Of a stretch of 64,000 bases of DNA, positions 50,054-61,095 are shown one piece after another. The stretch lies in contig WAID01000015.1 of NCBI GenBank assembly GCA_016584495.1, forward strand, positions 2,542,501-2,606,500. The letters run 5' to 3'. Numbering within the stretch: the first letter of the stretch is position 1; each line of letters begins with the position of its first letter. A model generated the notes under the pieces. It had not been told where the DNA came from. It did not search any database and saw only the letters and a list, made by a program, of their open reading frames with translations. Position numbers and translations under genes: made by a program. Origin of the DNA: Celoporthe dispersa. Its lineage: Eukaryota; Ascomycota; Sordariomycetes; Diaporthales; Cryphonectriaceae.

Positions 50054-50918
50054 GAGGTACACCTGTGTACTTGGTTTCGAGTCCTCCTCGTCCCTACTCG
50101 GTGGGAGAGATGGGATAACAGTGCTACGTTGTGGAGGTGCTCTTGTCAATATGTCTGGGCGTCGCATGAGTGCTGAGGAACTGAAATAAGCGGCAAAGAG
50201 TATAAAAAGAATAGTATTGCAAATGCGGGTTGGACACCAGGAAAGCAGCACATTGTGCTTTTATTCCTTTAGTATTGGCAGCGAGATGGTACGGAGATAC
50301 AGGGCTTGTACGAATGGGCAGGTGATGATCTGTCGACCTCCCATCGAGAAATAAGCTACTTTTCCCCAGTCTTTTGAAATATGAGAACACTATTCATTAT
50401 TGTGAGCCAACCTAGCATACAGGGACTACTATATAAGAGTTTGTAAATGGGTCCATGGGGCGTGGTCGTAGACTTAGCGACGTGAAGTGGCCCAAGATGC
50501 TTGGGACTTCAAAAGCTCGCACCGGCAGCTTGTTGGACTTTTTAAACGAACTGATCTGAGGACAGATACCTAGCAGTATCATAGCCTCTGTCCAGATATG
50601 CCTGGCCTGGTGATCGCTACAAGCACAACGCACCGAGCAGCGCTACCGTTCACAGGTCCAGTTCGAGGCCCGCGGTAACAATACAACTTCACTAACTCAC
50701 AGGATATCTCCAGCATTTTTTGATCTACCGAGCCCTCGGCGGACGAAGTATCACACACGTGTTGCATTTACACGTAAGAAAAGCCTGATGATGCCCTTAG
50801 AACGCCGTCATTCGCCGTTGCCGAATCGAGATATGAAAAAGCCCTCCAACCGAAGAAACATCCTGAATCATAAAATCGCAAAGGAAGAGGAGCGCGCCTC
50901 CGCGGAACCGTCATTAGC
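50054..50918. other. Intergenic between convergent genes
   Basis: About 860 bases between the stop of the Asn/Cys protein (plus) and the stop of fibrillarin (minus). Expected to hold two 3' untranslated regions; no gene was recognised. Confidence 0.5.
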
Positions 50919-52136
50919 CTACTCCACAAACTCCTTCTGCCGGTAGACTGCGGACACCATCTGTTTGGTTGTTAGTGACATGATGTGACATGCTTTCAAA
51001 ATGTATGCCAGAAGAGGTTTAACCTACGGCGTGATCTCTCTCGTAGGGCTCCAGGGTCAGCTGCTCCTTGGGGAAGAACTTCTCCGATCTCAGCTTCTCC
51101 ACCTCCTGGGCAAAGACCTGCTCAGGTGGCGCAGTCGAGTCGATACAGTTCGCCTTGATGGAGATGAGCATGCCACCACCCTGCTTCAGGAAGAGCTTGG
51201 CATTCAGAGCGACGATTCTGGCTTGGTCGGGTTGGGCAACACTATGTTTCGTTAGTTATTCTGTCCACCGCAATCCGATATTGAGGAACCTTGACATACT
51301 CTGCGAAGATGAAGTCAACCATGTCGACGAGCATGCGGTACTTGAGGGGTTGTCTGGCATCCTCGACGATGGGAACAACGTTTGTGCGGCGGGTGGCCAT
51401 GTTGATGAGGTCACGACCAGACCGGTGGGAAAACTCGACAGCGTAGACGGTGCCAGTAGGTCCGACGATGTCGGCGACGTGGGAGACGGAGGTACCAGAA
51501 GCAGCACCGAGATAGAGAGCCTTGGAACCAGGCTTGATGTAGATGGTCTCGAGACCACCGAGGATGCCAGCAGCCAACTTCGATCGGAAGGGGTTCCAGA
51601 TGCGGTATTCGGTCTTGGTCGTGGTGCCGTCCTGGCTCTTCGCATTCTCGATCGCGACGCGCTTCTCGTTGTAGACACTCTCGCCCGGGGTCAGGTTGGC
51701 AGTGGCCAGGAGGTCTTCCTTGCCACCGCGGACGACGAAGACACCTCCGTGACGGTGGGGTTCCTGCAAAGATGGCATGTAAGCAACCCTTCAACACAAG
51801 CTCCAACCCGTCGAAGGAAGAGAAAGCTAGACGTACCACAATCATCTTCTTTCCACCAGCACCGCCCTGGCACCTCCACGACCTCCACGAGCACCTCCGC
51901 GTCCACCACGGCCAGGAGGGCCGCCACGGCCCCTGCCACCTCCACGACCGCCTGGTTCAACGTCAGTTAATGGCGTTACATGATTTTTCAGCAACACGAA
52001 TTTCAGTCTCACCTCGGTCACCACCGCGGAAGCTGCCACCACCTCTGCCACCGCCGCGGCCACCTCGATCACCACCACGGAAGCCACCTCCGCGACCACC
52101 ACGGTCACCACCACGTCCTCTCGGCGCGAAACCCAT
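50919..52136 (-). CDS. NOP1: Fibrillarin, rRNA 2'-O-methyltransferase of box C/D snoRNPs
   Basis: The nucleolar catalytic subunit that methylates pre-rRNA guided by C/D snoRNAs, and also histone H2A. Five exons: 52136-52013, 51951-51837, 51763-51300, 51241-51028, 50960-50919. The N-terminal GAR domain (MGFAPRGRGGDRGGRGGG onward, about 75 residues) is followed by KKMIV and the methyltransferase fold: EPHRHGGVFVVRGGKEDLLA, GESVYNEKRV, ALYLGAASGTSVSHVADIVG (SAM loop), VYAVEFSHRSGRDLINMA, VPIVEDARQPLKYR, FADVAQPDQARI and MLISIKANCIDSTA, ending VYRQKEFVE. Length is about 319 residues. One base is missing in the GAR domain: GCCAGGGCGGT (coding strand; the GGG is at 51865-51867) must have one more G for the frame to reach KKMIV. 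As fibrillarin is essential in yeast, this is most likely a sequence error. Divergent from the L17 gene. Confidence 0.95.
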
Positions 52137-52642
52137 TGCTGTTTAGAAATTTGACAACAAAGATGTTGGATAGATTTTGAGTTCGATTTGGAGAGAGCTG
52201 TAAAGGGTAGGTGTGGTGAATACCCTTTAGTGGAATTTACTGATGTTGCAGAAGCTCGCCGAGTAGAAAAAAAGTTGAAAAATTTCGAGGTAGGGACCTA
52301 AGCCTAAGAAAGGTACCTGGGTACTCCCCACACCCTTGCCGCCTGCTGGGACCAGGTGGGGGTCTAATTCTGACCTCTGGTTGGCTGTTCGCAAAAATGG
52401 ATTTACCGAGTTCCGCTTATGTCATCTGACAGGGAAAGGCCGCCCGCAGTTAGTTCCAGTCTCTGCTTCGCGGCGCCTGCCGTGAAGGTTGCACGTGATC
52501 TGAAATTGGGCCGCACTTTCCCAAGGATTTTCAGTAGCGGCAACCTCGAGCAACCCCGTCTAAATTTTGTTGGCCAGCCCAGACCGAGACGACCTCTCTC
52601 AATCAACAACCCCGATACCATCTCCACACCCAATTCGTCAAG
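52137..52642. promoter_or_regulatory. Shared divergent promoter of fibrillarin and ribosomal protein L17
   Basis: The start codons of the two genes are 506 bases apart and face away from each other, so both promoters must lie here. CT-rich tracts precede the L17 ATG (about 52589-52642). Two genes of ribosome biogenesis sharing one promoter suggests co-regulation; that is inference. Confidence 0.75.
52201..52229. promoter_or_regulatory. Perfect 9-bp inverted repeat upstream of fibrillarin
   Basis: TAAAGGGTA (52201-52209) and TACCCTTTA (52221-52229) are exact reverse complements separated by 11 bases. The site is 65 bases upstream of the fibrillarin ATG. It could be a protein-binding site or, if within the leader, an RNA hairpin. 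The ACCTACCCT on the minus strand resembles the HomolE-type ACCCTACCCT boxes of S. pombe ribosomal promoters, but loosely. Confidence 0.5.
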
Positions 52643-53662
52643 ATGGTGAGTTGCACCCTCGTTGTTGCGATTTTCGAATTCGAGCGATTACGACCCATGC
52701 CCAAGGATTGTTAGAGTGGAGAAAACTGCGATGGGCAATTGCGAAGATGGGGGACGACGACGTGCTTGAGGATAGTCTCGAGGGCTGACACGTTCTGCTT
52801 CTCGACAAACAGGTTCGATACGCCGCTACTGAGATTGCGCCGTCCAAGTCGGCCAAGGCCCGCGGTGCCTACCTCCGAGTTTCGTTCAAGAACACCCGCG
52901 AGACCGCCCAGGCCATCAACGGCTGGAAGCTGCAGCGCGCCGTCAAGTTCCTTGAGAATGTCAAGGAGAAGAAGGAGGCTGTCCCCATGCGCCGCTACGC
53001 TGGCTCCATCGGCCGTACTGCCCAAGGTACGATTTATCCCACGAATGCGATTTTGTACGAGACATGATGGGGATTGGAAATGAAAGTCTGCCGGGGAGAA
53101 AAGTACGCATGGTCAAGAGGAGGGAACCCTGGACAGCGTCTGAAAGGGTTGTGGGACTACGTTACAGGCGATCATGGACGATGCGATCATCATTATTATT
53201 ATGAAGAAGCGACGTGAGGCTGACTGATGACGACAAACAGGCAAGCAGTGGGGTGTCTCTCGCGCCCGGTGGCCCGTCAAGTCTGCCGAGTTCCTCCTGC
53301 AGCTTCTGAAGAACGCCGAGTCCAACGCTGATGCCAAGGGCCTCGACACCGGTGCCCTTGTCGTCAAGCACATCCAAGTCAACCAGGCTCCTAAGCAGCG
53401 CCGCCGAACCTACCGTGCCCACGGTCGTGTACGTCTGAACCGAAGTTCAATCCAAGGGACGCCCCACGAACTTCGACTAGCTCATCTTGCTGACACTGTC
53501 GTCTAGATCAACCCCTACATGTCCAACCCTTGCCACATCGAGCTGATCCTCACCGAGGCCGAGGAGGTTGTCCAGAAGTCCGATGCTGTTGTCGCTCGCG
53601 AGGAGCGCCTGAACTCCAGGCAGCGCGGTTCGCGCGTGCGCAAGGCCATCGCCGCCGCCTAA
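52643..53662 (+). CDS. rpl17: 60S ribosomal protein L17 (uL22)
   Basis: A large-subunit protein lining the peptide exit tunnel. Exon 1 is the ATG alone (52643-52645), followed by exons 52813-53026, 53241-53428 and 53507-53662; introns have GTGAGT, GTACGA and GTACGT donors. The protein is 186 residues, the normal length. It reads VRYAATEIAPSKSAKARGAY, LRVSFKNTRETAQAINGW, KFLENVKEKKEAVPMRRYAG, KQWGVSRARWPVKSAEFLLQ, IQVNQAPKQRRRTYRAHGR and HIELILTEAEEVVQKSD. It ends in a basic tail (RQRGSRVRKAIAAA). The frame is intact. Confidence 0.97.
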
Positions 53663-54751
53663 ATTCTCTGTCAACCAGAGGCGGTGGTCTTCGATGGTAG
53701 CGGCGCCGTGATGGGCTTGTCGGTCGGTCACTGCTGATTTTAAGGTGGGGCGGGAGCAATTCACAACAAATGGACTTTGTGCAAAGGGAACGGCTTCGCT
53801 TTTTCTGGGACCGGTGTATTGAGGCATGGCATTTCGGGTCAGAAACGGTCTGGCGTGCGAAAAGAAAATATCCACACAAAGCGGATAAAATTCACGAATG
53901 AAATTTCCCAATACCACAAAGATCATTTGTGCAGAATCAAGTGTTCCAGGCAGGGTTGAAGGCAGCAGAGTGGTCCTCATGTCAGGTACTGACTGAGATG
54001 GCTCTGGAGATGTACTCCTTTCATCTGCAAACAGCAAGCAGACCATGGTAAGAAGTGTTTTGCGAGAAAATTCACATGCTTCTTAATTTGTGCTCTGGTC
54101 CTAGCACCCAAGTCCATCCCCACTGGATTTCCCTCCCCCAAATCCATTAATGTGCCCAGACTACATAGCCAATGCTACCACTACGAGCACCACCAACCTA
54201 CATACCTAAGTTGACCCCAATAGGTCCATCCTGATCCTACAAGTAGGTAGGCCATCTCGGTGTTTGTCCCCCATGAGTCAAGTGTTCACATCAGGCCTGC
54301 TTCCCTTCCCCCTGCCCATGGACAGGGAGGTGTGCATTGCTGAGAACCCCTCCCTCCATCCATGCTTGACCACATGTGCTGCGTGTAAACAGACAGACAG
54401 GATCCTCCTCGACGAAGGGCACTAGACATCCTTGCTCTGCAACCTAGAGGGGCAGCCTTTTGTCCTAGCCTCAGGGTTGCAAAAGTAGCAGTGGTTCATA
54501 ATAGAGTCATTTCATATTCAGTTTTCCTTCATCTAGAGAAAGAAGTGAGTCGTAATTGTACACAAGTTTTTTGACGATCCATCAACAGATCCTGACATAG
54601 GCAGCCCCCTCATTGTTATGACCTTTGTATGCTCCGGTATCCTCAGAAAACGCCCCGTTGCCGCCTGACATGTGGGGCAAATCCGAACCTCCATTCTGAT
54701 AAACGCCGTGATTGCTGCTGAGAGAGTTTCCATATGCTTAAAAACAGACTG
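53663..54751. other. Intergenic
   Basis: About 1.1 kb holding the L17 3' region and unassigned sequence up to the tandem repeats. No gene recognised. Confidence 0.5.
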
Positions 54752-55240
54752 CCCTCCCACCCTTGCGATATTTAACATCGCAGGGAATGCAATCCATGCT
54801 GTAGGTCAAGTAAGGGCCACCATAGCCCAACAACACTGCTCTCCCTCATGAAGGCAGCCAGAACGCCCTGTGGAGGAAGGTGAGAGAACAAGGAAGGAAG
54901 ACAAAAAGAAAGAAACAAGAAAAAGGTCCTCCCGCCCTTGCGATGTCGATATCGCAGGGAATGTAATGCCGTAGACCAAGTAGAAGGGCCGCCATAGGCC
55001 AACATTGCCCTCCTTCATAAAGGCATCCAGAAAGCCCTATGACAGAAGGAGAGGAAAAAGGGCAAGACAAAAACAAGAAAAGGTCCTTCCGCCCTTACGA
55101 TGTCAATATCGCAGGGAATGCAAATTCCGTAGACCAAGTAAGGGCCGCCATAGGCCAACATTGCCCTAATCCACGATGGCATCCAGAACGCCAGGGGAGC
55201 AGGAAAGAAAGAACAACAAAGGGGGTGAACAAATAAAAAC
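54752..55240 (-). repeat. Three tandem copies of a ~155-175 bp intron-exon-like unit
   Basis: Units begin near 54752, 54926 and 55082. On the minus strand each has a pyrimidine-rich tract, then (in two copies) a TAG or CAG acceptor. An exon-like block follows, beginning GGC(G/T)TTCTGG and containing GGCCTATGGCGGCCCTT (GGGCTATGGTGGCCCTT in the leftmost copy). Each block ends near TGCGATATCGACATC with a GTAAGG or GCAAGG donor-like sequence. Translations are alike: GFLDAFMKEGNVGLWRPFY in the middle copy, GVLDAIVD-stop-GNVGLWRPLL in the right copy and GVLAAFMRESSVVGLWWPLL in the left copy. In the right copy the acceptor AG is lost and a TAG lies in frame. It lies just beyond the acidic end of the F-box gene on the same strand and may be its 3' exons or a separate gene. 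Confidence 0.75.
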
Positions 55241-55646
55241 AAATAAAACAAAAAACAAGACATAAAAGCCGCAGATACTGGTGTTGCAAAGCCACCCGTG
55301 GACTTGAAATCCAACCACTTGTGGTACATCAGGGCATAAGTGCCCTTCCAGGTAGCTTCCACCACTCCTAGGCTTCCGGGGCCTTTCTGCAGTAAAACCG
55401 GAACCAAAGAGAAAAACACTGCTGTTGTTGGTGCAACATGTCGGACATGTGAGGCTGAGTTGCCGAAGGACACGGTCGACTCCCGATAAGTCAACATGCC
55501 AAGGTGCTGCGACCAGGTCTAGTCAGAAGGCTCCTGATGAGACCACAACACAGTCCTCGACGGCCGGTGAACAATGTAGAGGAGTTGCTAGGCTGTTCGG
55601 TATCGTCTTCCCAATGACTTGGTCTCCGGCTTGGTTCCTCACTCAC

Positions 55647-56068
55647 CAAACGCTGTGAGGCGGGCCTGAAGCTGCCGTGTCCGAAGCTGGAGCTGCGCTG
55701 TCCGAGGCTCCATCATCGCCATCATCGCCATCATTGAGAGCTGGAGGTTCGCCCCAGTCACCGTGCGAAGCTGGGGCCCAAGCATCGACCGAAGCCGCCG
55801 GAGGCGCGGCCAAGGCTTCGAGCGAAGCCAGAGCTGCGCTACCCCAACCGCCGAGACCGTCATTGAAAAGTGTATCCGAGTTGTCTTCACCTTCATCAAC
55901 GGGGTTGCCGCTGATGAAGGGTACAAGCTGCGGAATTGGGACGAAATGACCCGAAGCATTGTCATCGTCAAAGTCCTCGTGTCCATCAGCACCAGTAATA
56001 CCGTGATTCTCCTCCTCGTCGTCGTCCGTGTACATCCAATAGTCGCCGTCACTATCGTTCAGGTCCTC
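55647..56068 (-). CDS. Acidic exon continuing the F-box gene frame
   Basis: Directly after the TAG at 56069-56071 and in the same frame as the F-box gene, the sequence is open for 140 codons. It reads EDLNDSDGDYWMYTDDDEEE and runs on very Asp/Glu/Ala-rich to 55647, where a canonical GTGAGT donor follows. Either the TAG lies in a short intron (a 42-base GTTCAG...CTAG interval would keep the frame) or it is a true end and this is a separate or relic exon. Confidence 0.45.
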
Positions 56069-59000
56069 CTAGGGGCCGCGCGAAGTGAGCTGCATCAACT
56101 CAAGCTGAACCTCTTCGTCCGCGTCGAGGGGTCTGGGGACTTTCGTCGCCCGGCCAGAGAAGCGTCCCTGGCCGGGGTTGGGATTGCCATCGGCGGCAGC
56201 AGCCTGGATCATGGTGTCATGGACGTAACCCTTCCAGCCAAAGCCAAAGCCAAAGACAGTCCGCATCTGGTATCTCTCCTTCTCATTTATGTGAGGCATG
56301 ACCTTGGCGAGCAGGCTGTCGGTGGAATTCAGCATCCTGTGGTCCAAGTCCCTCAGCGAGTCAACCAGGCTCTCAGTGTGCTTGACATGGATTGGATAGT
56401 CTGGGATGATCTTCCAATTGTTGATGGAGGGGTGTCGACGAGGACATAGCCGCAGGACTTGAAAGTCATGGCCTGGAGGCTCTGCTTATCCTCCCGGCCC
56501 CGGAACACGCGGGACAGGTTCTGCATGAAAGCAGACTCGAGACTGTCTAGAAAGTGCAGATACTCCCGACCTCCGGCAGCATTGTTGAGCAGTCGAATAG
56601 CTGTTGGTGCCAGACCAAGCTGGGCCAGGACGTGGGGCCAGGACCAGCCACGCCACCGAAGAGGGTACACAGGCACCTCGTTCAGGATGGGAGGAACATC
56701 CGAGTTCACTGCGATGGCAGCTGCGTGAGGTGCCGCCTGGGCCCCTCCCATGTGGAATGGCGGGACAGCTGCAGGCTGAGGGGAGCTGCTAGCTGCATGG
56801 GGACAACGCCACCACCAGCGCCGCCGGCACCAGGCACATGTCCAGCAGCACCAGGGAGCCATGTCCATGCAGGGTTGGGGGTGTCATCAAGCGGGTTTTG
56901 GAGGTGGAACCAGCTTCCGGGCTCAGCTCCAGCACAGAGCGGCCAGGGCCAATGAGTAGGTTTGAGGTCAGCAGCAGGCGTGTTGGGATAGATTCTGACC
57001 TCCGGGCCTGTGCTCGGGGGTCCTGAGAGAGACACAGAGTCCAGGTGGACCTGGACAAGATCCTCCATGCCCATGTGCTTGAAGAAGGGGAGGAACACGT
57101 GTGGGGCAAACCAGCAGTTCTTGAGGGACAGCTTCTGCACATAGGGAAGGTGGAGAACATCACCTGGCTCCATCACATGGTGAACAGAGACCATGTGGTC
57201 GATTCTGGAAAGGACAGGAGCTGGCAGGATGTAGCGATCACGCTGGCTCTTGCCCATGGCATACTCGCCGCCGCAGACCCACTCAAAGGAGACATGTTTG
57301 ATGTTGGCCTGCTCGCCGATGTAGTCCTGGAGGAGCCTGAAGACAGCTCTGCAGGTGCTAAGTGGGGATTTACGACTCTTGGTGATCTCGCCATCGGGTT
57401 CCTTGTGGACCTCACGCCAGTCAGGGATGACGCCCAGGTGAACTGTCTCAATGCAGGTCATGGTCTCCCAGAACAAGTAGTTGCACCATGTCTCGACGTG
57501 GCAGCCAGAGCACCGTGCGATGGTGAGCTGGCGGAGATTCTGGAACGTATCCTTGTTGTCCATGACGGCAATACGGTACGATTGCATGAGGGCGCGGTGA
57601 GCCCACTCCAGCTCCAGCAGCATCTCCGTCTGCGCCGTAGTGAGGTTGGCGGGATTGAGGCCGGGTGCCGCCTGTGACTCCGGGGCGCTGGTAGCCCGAG
57701 CCAGATCATCGAGGAGGATCGCGCTCTCGATGTGCTCAAGGATCAATCGCCTGCTGGTAAGCTCGTCGACCTCGAGCGTGGCAAGGCGCGTGCGGACAAT
57801 CTGGCCATCAGGCTGCTCCACGTCAACCCACTCGATTACACCCTCGCGGCCCTCATCCTCGAGAAGGCGCCAGACCACGCGAGGCCACTCCTCCGGGGAG
57901 TAACCCGCGTTCAATGCCATCTGCCTGAGCATCTTGAGGCTGGGAGACAGGTCTCCTCCCGGCGGGTGAGATACAAAGGCATACCAAAAAGTCGGGTGGT
58001 GTGCCATCGCCATAAGCAGTAGGCCTGAAGACGGCCGGGCCGCCAGAAGACATGTATGGGTTGGCATCGGGGCCGTGCAGCCAGCCCAGTCCGGCATCGC
58101 ACGAAATGCCAATGTCCGTGACCTTGTCGAGGTGCTGGAACGCCTTCTTCATGTACCCGGTCTCGTCTGCCAGCTGCTCCAGGCCTTCGAGCTGCGGGTA
58201 CCGTTGGTAACTCGTGGTGGGCCAGCGGTAGAGACCCCAGGGCGCACTGATAATCTCCTGGTTGATCTTGAGGGGCGGGTAAGCCAGGTCGCGCTCGTTT
58301 ACCTCGAGGGCGAGGGCGAATTTCCGCATCCTGTCGCCAAATTCCTGGAAGACGCGGTGGCCACCCGAGATTACGAACTTGTCGTCTTCCAGGTCGGCGT
58401 CGATGGGCGGAAGGGGCTGCGGGCGAGGTCCGCCTCCTGAGTTGACCCCTCGAGCTGGGCGCTCTTGAACACCAAGCTCACCTTCCCCACGCTACGGTGT
58501 GGTGTGACGTTCAAGGCGCCGTAGACCGACTCAAACTCGTGACGGAAAGGCACGACCACGACGTTGAAGTAGGCCTCTGAGAGTTTGAAGTCGAACTCGT
58601 GGTTCACACAACGCATGCTCTGGACATCCTTGCGGGAGAGGTATTGGATGATCGAGTTGTATATCTCCACGGGGATACGGTCGGCAGGCCAAGCAGGGTA
58701 GCGGGGCGTGGGGCTTTGGAGGAATCGCTCCCAGGCTCGCTCCTGGCTCGCACCCTGGCTTCCTCCTCGGCTTTCTTCCTGGCTTGCTTCCTGGCACGCT
58801 TCATGGCACGCCTGGAGGCACGCTTCGACTCACCTAGGCCGTGTCTACCAGGGCGGCGTCAAGGTCCTCGTCGACCACCTCGGCATCTCCGTCGTCGCCG
58901 CCCTGAGAGCCGCCTGATGGAGTAGTTGATCGCGGTGAATCTGGCAGAGGGGTATCGGCCGCTGAAGCAGTGGTTGGTGAATCGGCGCTGCCGTTCGAAG

Positions 59001-59378
59001 TATCGGGAGCTCGGTCAATGACATTGGCACCCGTATCGTCGCAGCCTTGGCGACCGCCCGATGACGCGACTGATCGCGGTGAGTCTGGCATGGCGGGGTC
59101 AGACGCGGAGGTAGTGGTTTTCGGATCGACGGCGACGACATTGGAAGTATCGAGATCTCGGTCGACATCTTTGGTGTCTGAACCGCTGCAGCTCTGAAGG
59201 ACACTCGATGAAGCGACTGATCGTGGTGAGTCGGGCAGGGGATCTTGGACGCGGACGCGGTGGTCGCCAGATGGACGACGACAGTCGAAGTCGAACCGAG
59301 GTTGAGGGCAGGCAGATCTGAGGCCAGCGACATCTTGCGGCGCTTAGCCGCTCGACCCGAAGGCTCCTCGTCCGACAT
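56069..59378 (-). CDS. Large F-box-like protein, frame-broken
   Basis: Probable substrate-recognition subunit of an SCF ubiquitin ligase, inferred only from the F-box-like segment. It starts MSDEEPSGRAAKRRKMSLAS (59378). Three imperfect repeats of about 45 residues follow, starting LPDSPRSVASS, MPDSPRSVASS and LPDSPRSTTPS. A basic region (KRARKQARKKAEEEARVRAR) precedes the F-box (RIPVEIYNSIIQYLSRKDVQ, then SMRCVNHEFDFKLSEAYF). A long C-terminal region (about 58330-56350) contains LLILEHIESAI-like helical text and VQKLSLKNCWFAPHVFLPFF, which could be leucine-rich-repeat-like. Single-base corrections are needed near 59255, 58830, 58703-58706 (GGGG), 58446-58449 (CCCC), 57986-57990 (AAAAA), 56799-56802 (GGGG) and 56429-56432. 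I find no introns in this part. Frame stops at TAG 56069-56071. Confidence 0.6.
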
Positions 59379-61095
59379 GGTGGTTTCGGCGAAGCGAGAC
59401 TGACTACCAGAGCCGAGATGTTAGTATCCAAAACGCGTCGCGTAGAGCCCTACTGATTCAGTGGATGCAGCCCTTACCTCTAGCTTGGGTAGGAGAAAAG
59501 CCTCAGAGGTCTCGCAGTTCAGATGTCGCGAGGACGTCTGGTAGCGGAAGCAATTCCTTTTCTTGCGCGGTCAAGTGGACATTCCTCAGGTAGGAGGATG
59601 AGGCTCGAGAGACGGCAAGAGTTGTCGCAGGAGAATCGCGTAGTCGCGCAGCTGGGGCAATGTTTACCGTCTAGCGGTGGGTATCGCGCAGCGACAAGTC
59701 GAGGATTTCGCGCGTCCAGTGTGATTGCGACACCGTCGCAATGGTGGTGTGCTTCTGGATGCGACGACCTGGCGCGGCTTGGTCACAGAGGATGGCTTTG
59801 GAGCGCAAACAAGTAGGTATTGAAACGACTAAGGATCTAAAAGGTGCTTTCAGGGCCCATTGAGAGCAGTTGTCTGCTAAAAAGTATGAGCCCTGGAGGT
59901 TGAGAAAGTCATGGTGATGTGGTGAGCGTGTTGATGATGAGGGTGAATCGGAGGAGGGCAGTGTCTTCAAGGGGACTTAGCCCAGGCGTAAGTAGATCAA
60001 GGGGATCCACATTCGATGTCCAATGCGGGGCAGCACCCCACCACATATACAAAGCCTTTGTACCTGGCGCTACACAGTGTGAAGGTAAAAATCCAGAGAG
60101 CTCAACACAACACCATCAGCCTGGCCAAAATCCATGTACAGAAGATGGCATTAAGTTAGAAGATGGTTATAAATAATCCATATACCAGTCCATGCAAACT
60201 TCTCAAGCCACAATCCTCAATCTCTGAGAAGAGGACATGTCCATGGCTGCCGAAACCAGACATTCAGCAGCGCTAAGTGCCGTGTTCTATTGAATCCCTG
60301 CCCACTGGCTGCAGGCGACTTCATGCCTTGCAGGGATTGCACAGACCGTCGAAAACAACGTCGAAGCACGTTTACGACCAACGCAGCCCTCTTGCATGAG
60401 CAGACGCTGCGGTCGCCAATAACACTCCGAGGGAGATCGAAACGAAACGGCCGCAGAAGTTTTCAATATTCAATGTTTATTCAGTCTTGGTTGCAAACGG
60501 CTAGCTTCTGAGACGAGATTCAACAAAACGCGAGAGTCAACAAGAAAAGACAAGGTCTGACCGGGCGTATTTCTCCAGCCAGATTCAGAGAGTCGTCGCC
60601 AAGCAAAGTATTCCACCAAGAAAGTGTTCATGTCTTCGTCACAAGGGCCTGTTGAGCCCCGCAGGTATTCCTGTCCTCCCTAACTTCCCTCTTGTTATCG
60701 TCGCCATCGCCTGGTTGTCATTCTGCCCAGATTTCCGCAAAGCTCAATGAGATGAAACGCAATGAGAGGAGATGAAGAGCAGAGCACAAAGAGATTCGTT
60801 AATCGTCAAAGAAATCCCAGGGACATCTGGCCAAGTAGGCCTCCGAGGCCTTCTGTCCAAGGTCACTCAGGTGCGTTTGCCAGGCACACTGGCCGGGTCC
60901 CTTTCTACCAGCTAGTGCTGGCAGCAACGTATTGAGAAAGAAGAGCACCCTGCTCATGGTGGACATCCAGATGATATCCGCGCGGGAGCAACGGGTGTCG
61001 TGGGGTATGTGCGCCCAGCCGCCACGGTAGGCGGCTCCCTGCAGTCGATGGCAGCACAGTATCTTGGTAAATATACATCGAACTTCTCGGCTGTT
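59379..61095. other. Intergenic
   Basis: Contains the F-box gene promoter (left) and the 3' region of the DUF6590-type gene (right). No gene recognised. Confidence 0.5.

Noticed and set aside
51068..51970. 300-codon plus-strand open frame over fibrillarin
   Set aside because: It is the complement of fibrillarin exons; the minus-strand product is unmistakable.
54752..55240. Tandem repeats considered as a CRISPR array or satellite
   Set aside because: The organism is eukaryotic, and the units are long, imperfect and organised like intron-exon blocks, not short identical repeats with unique spacers.
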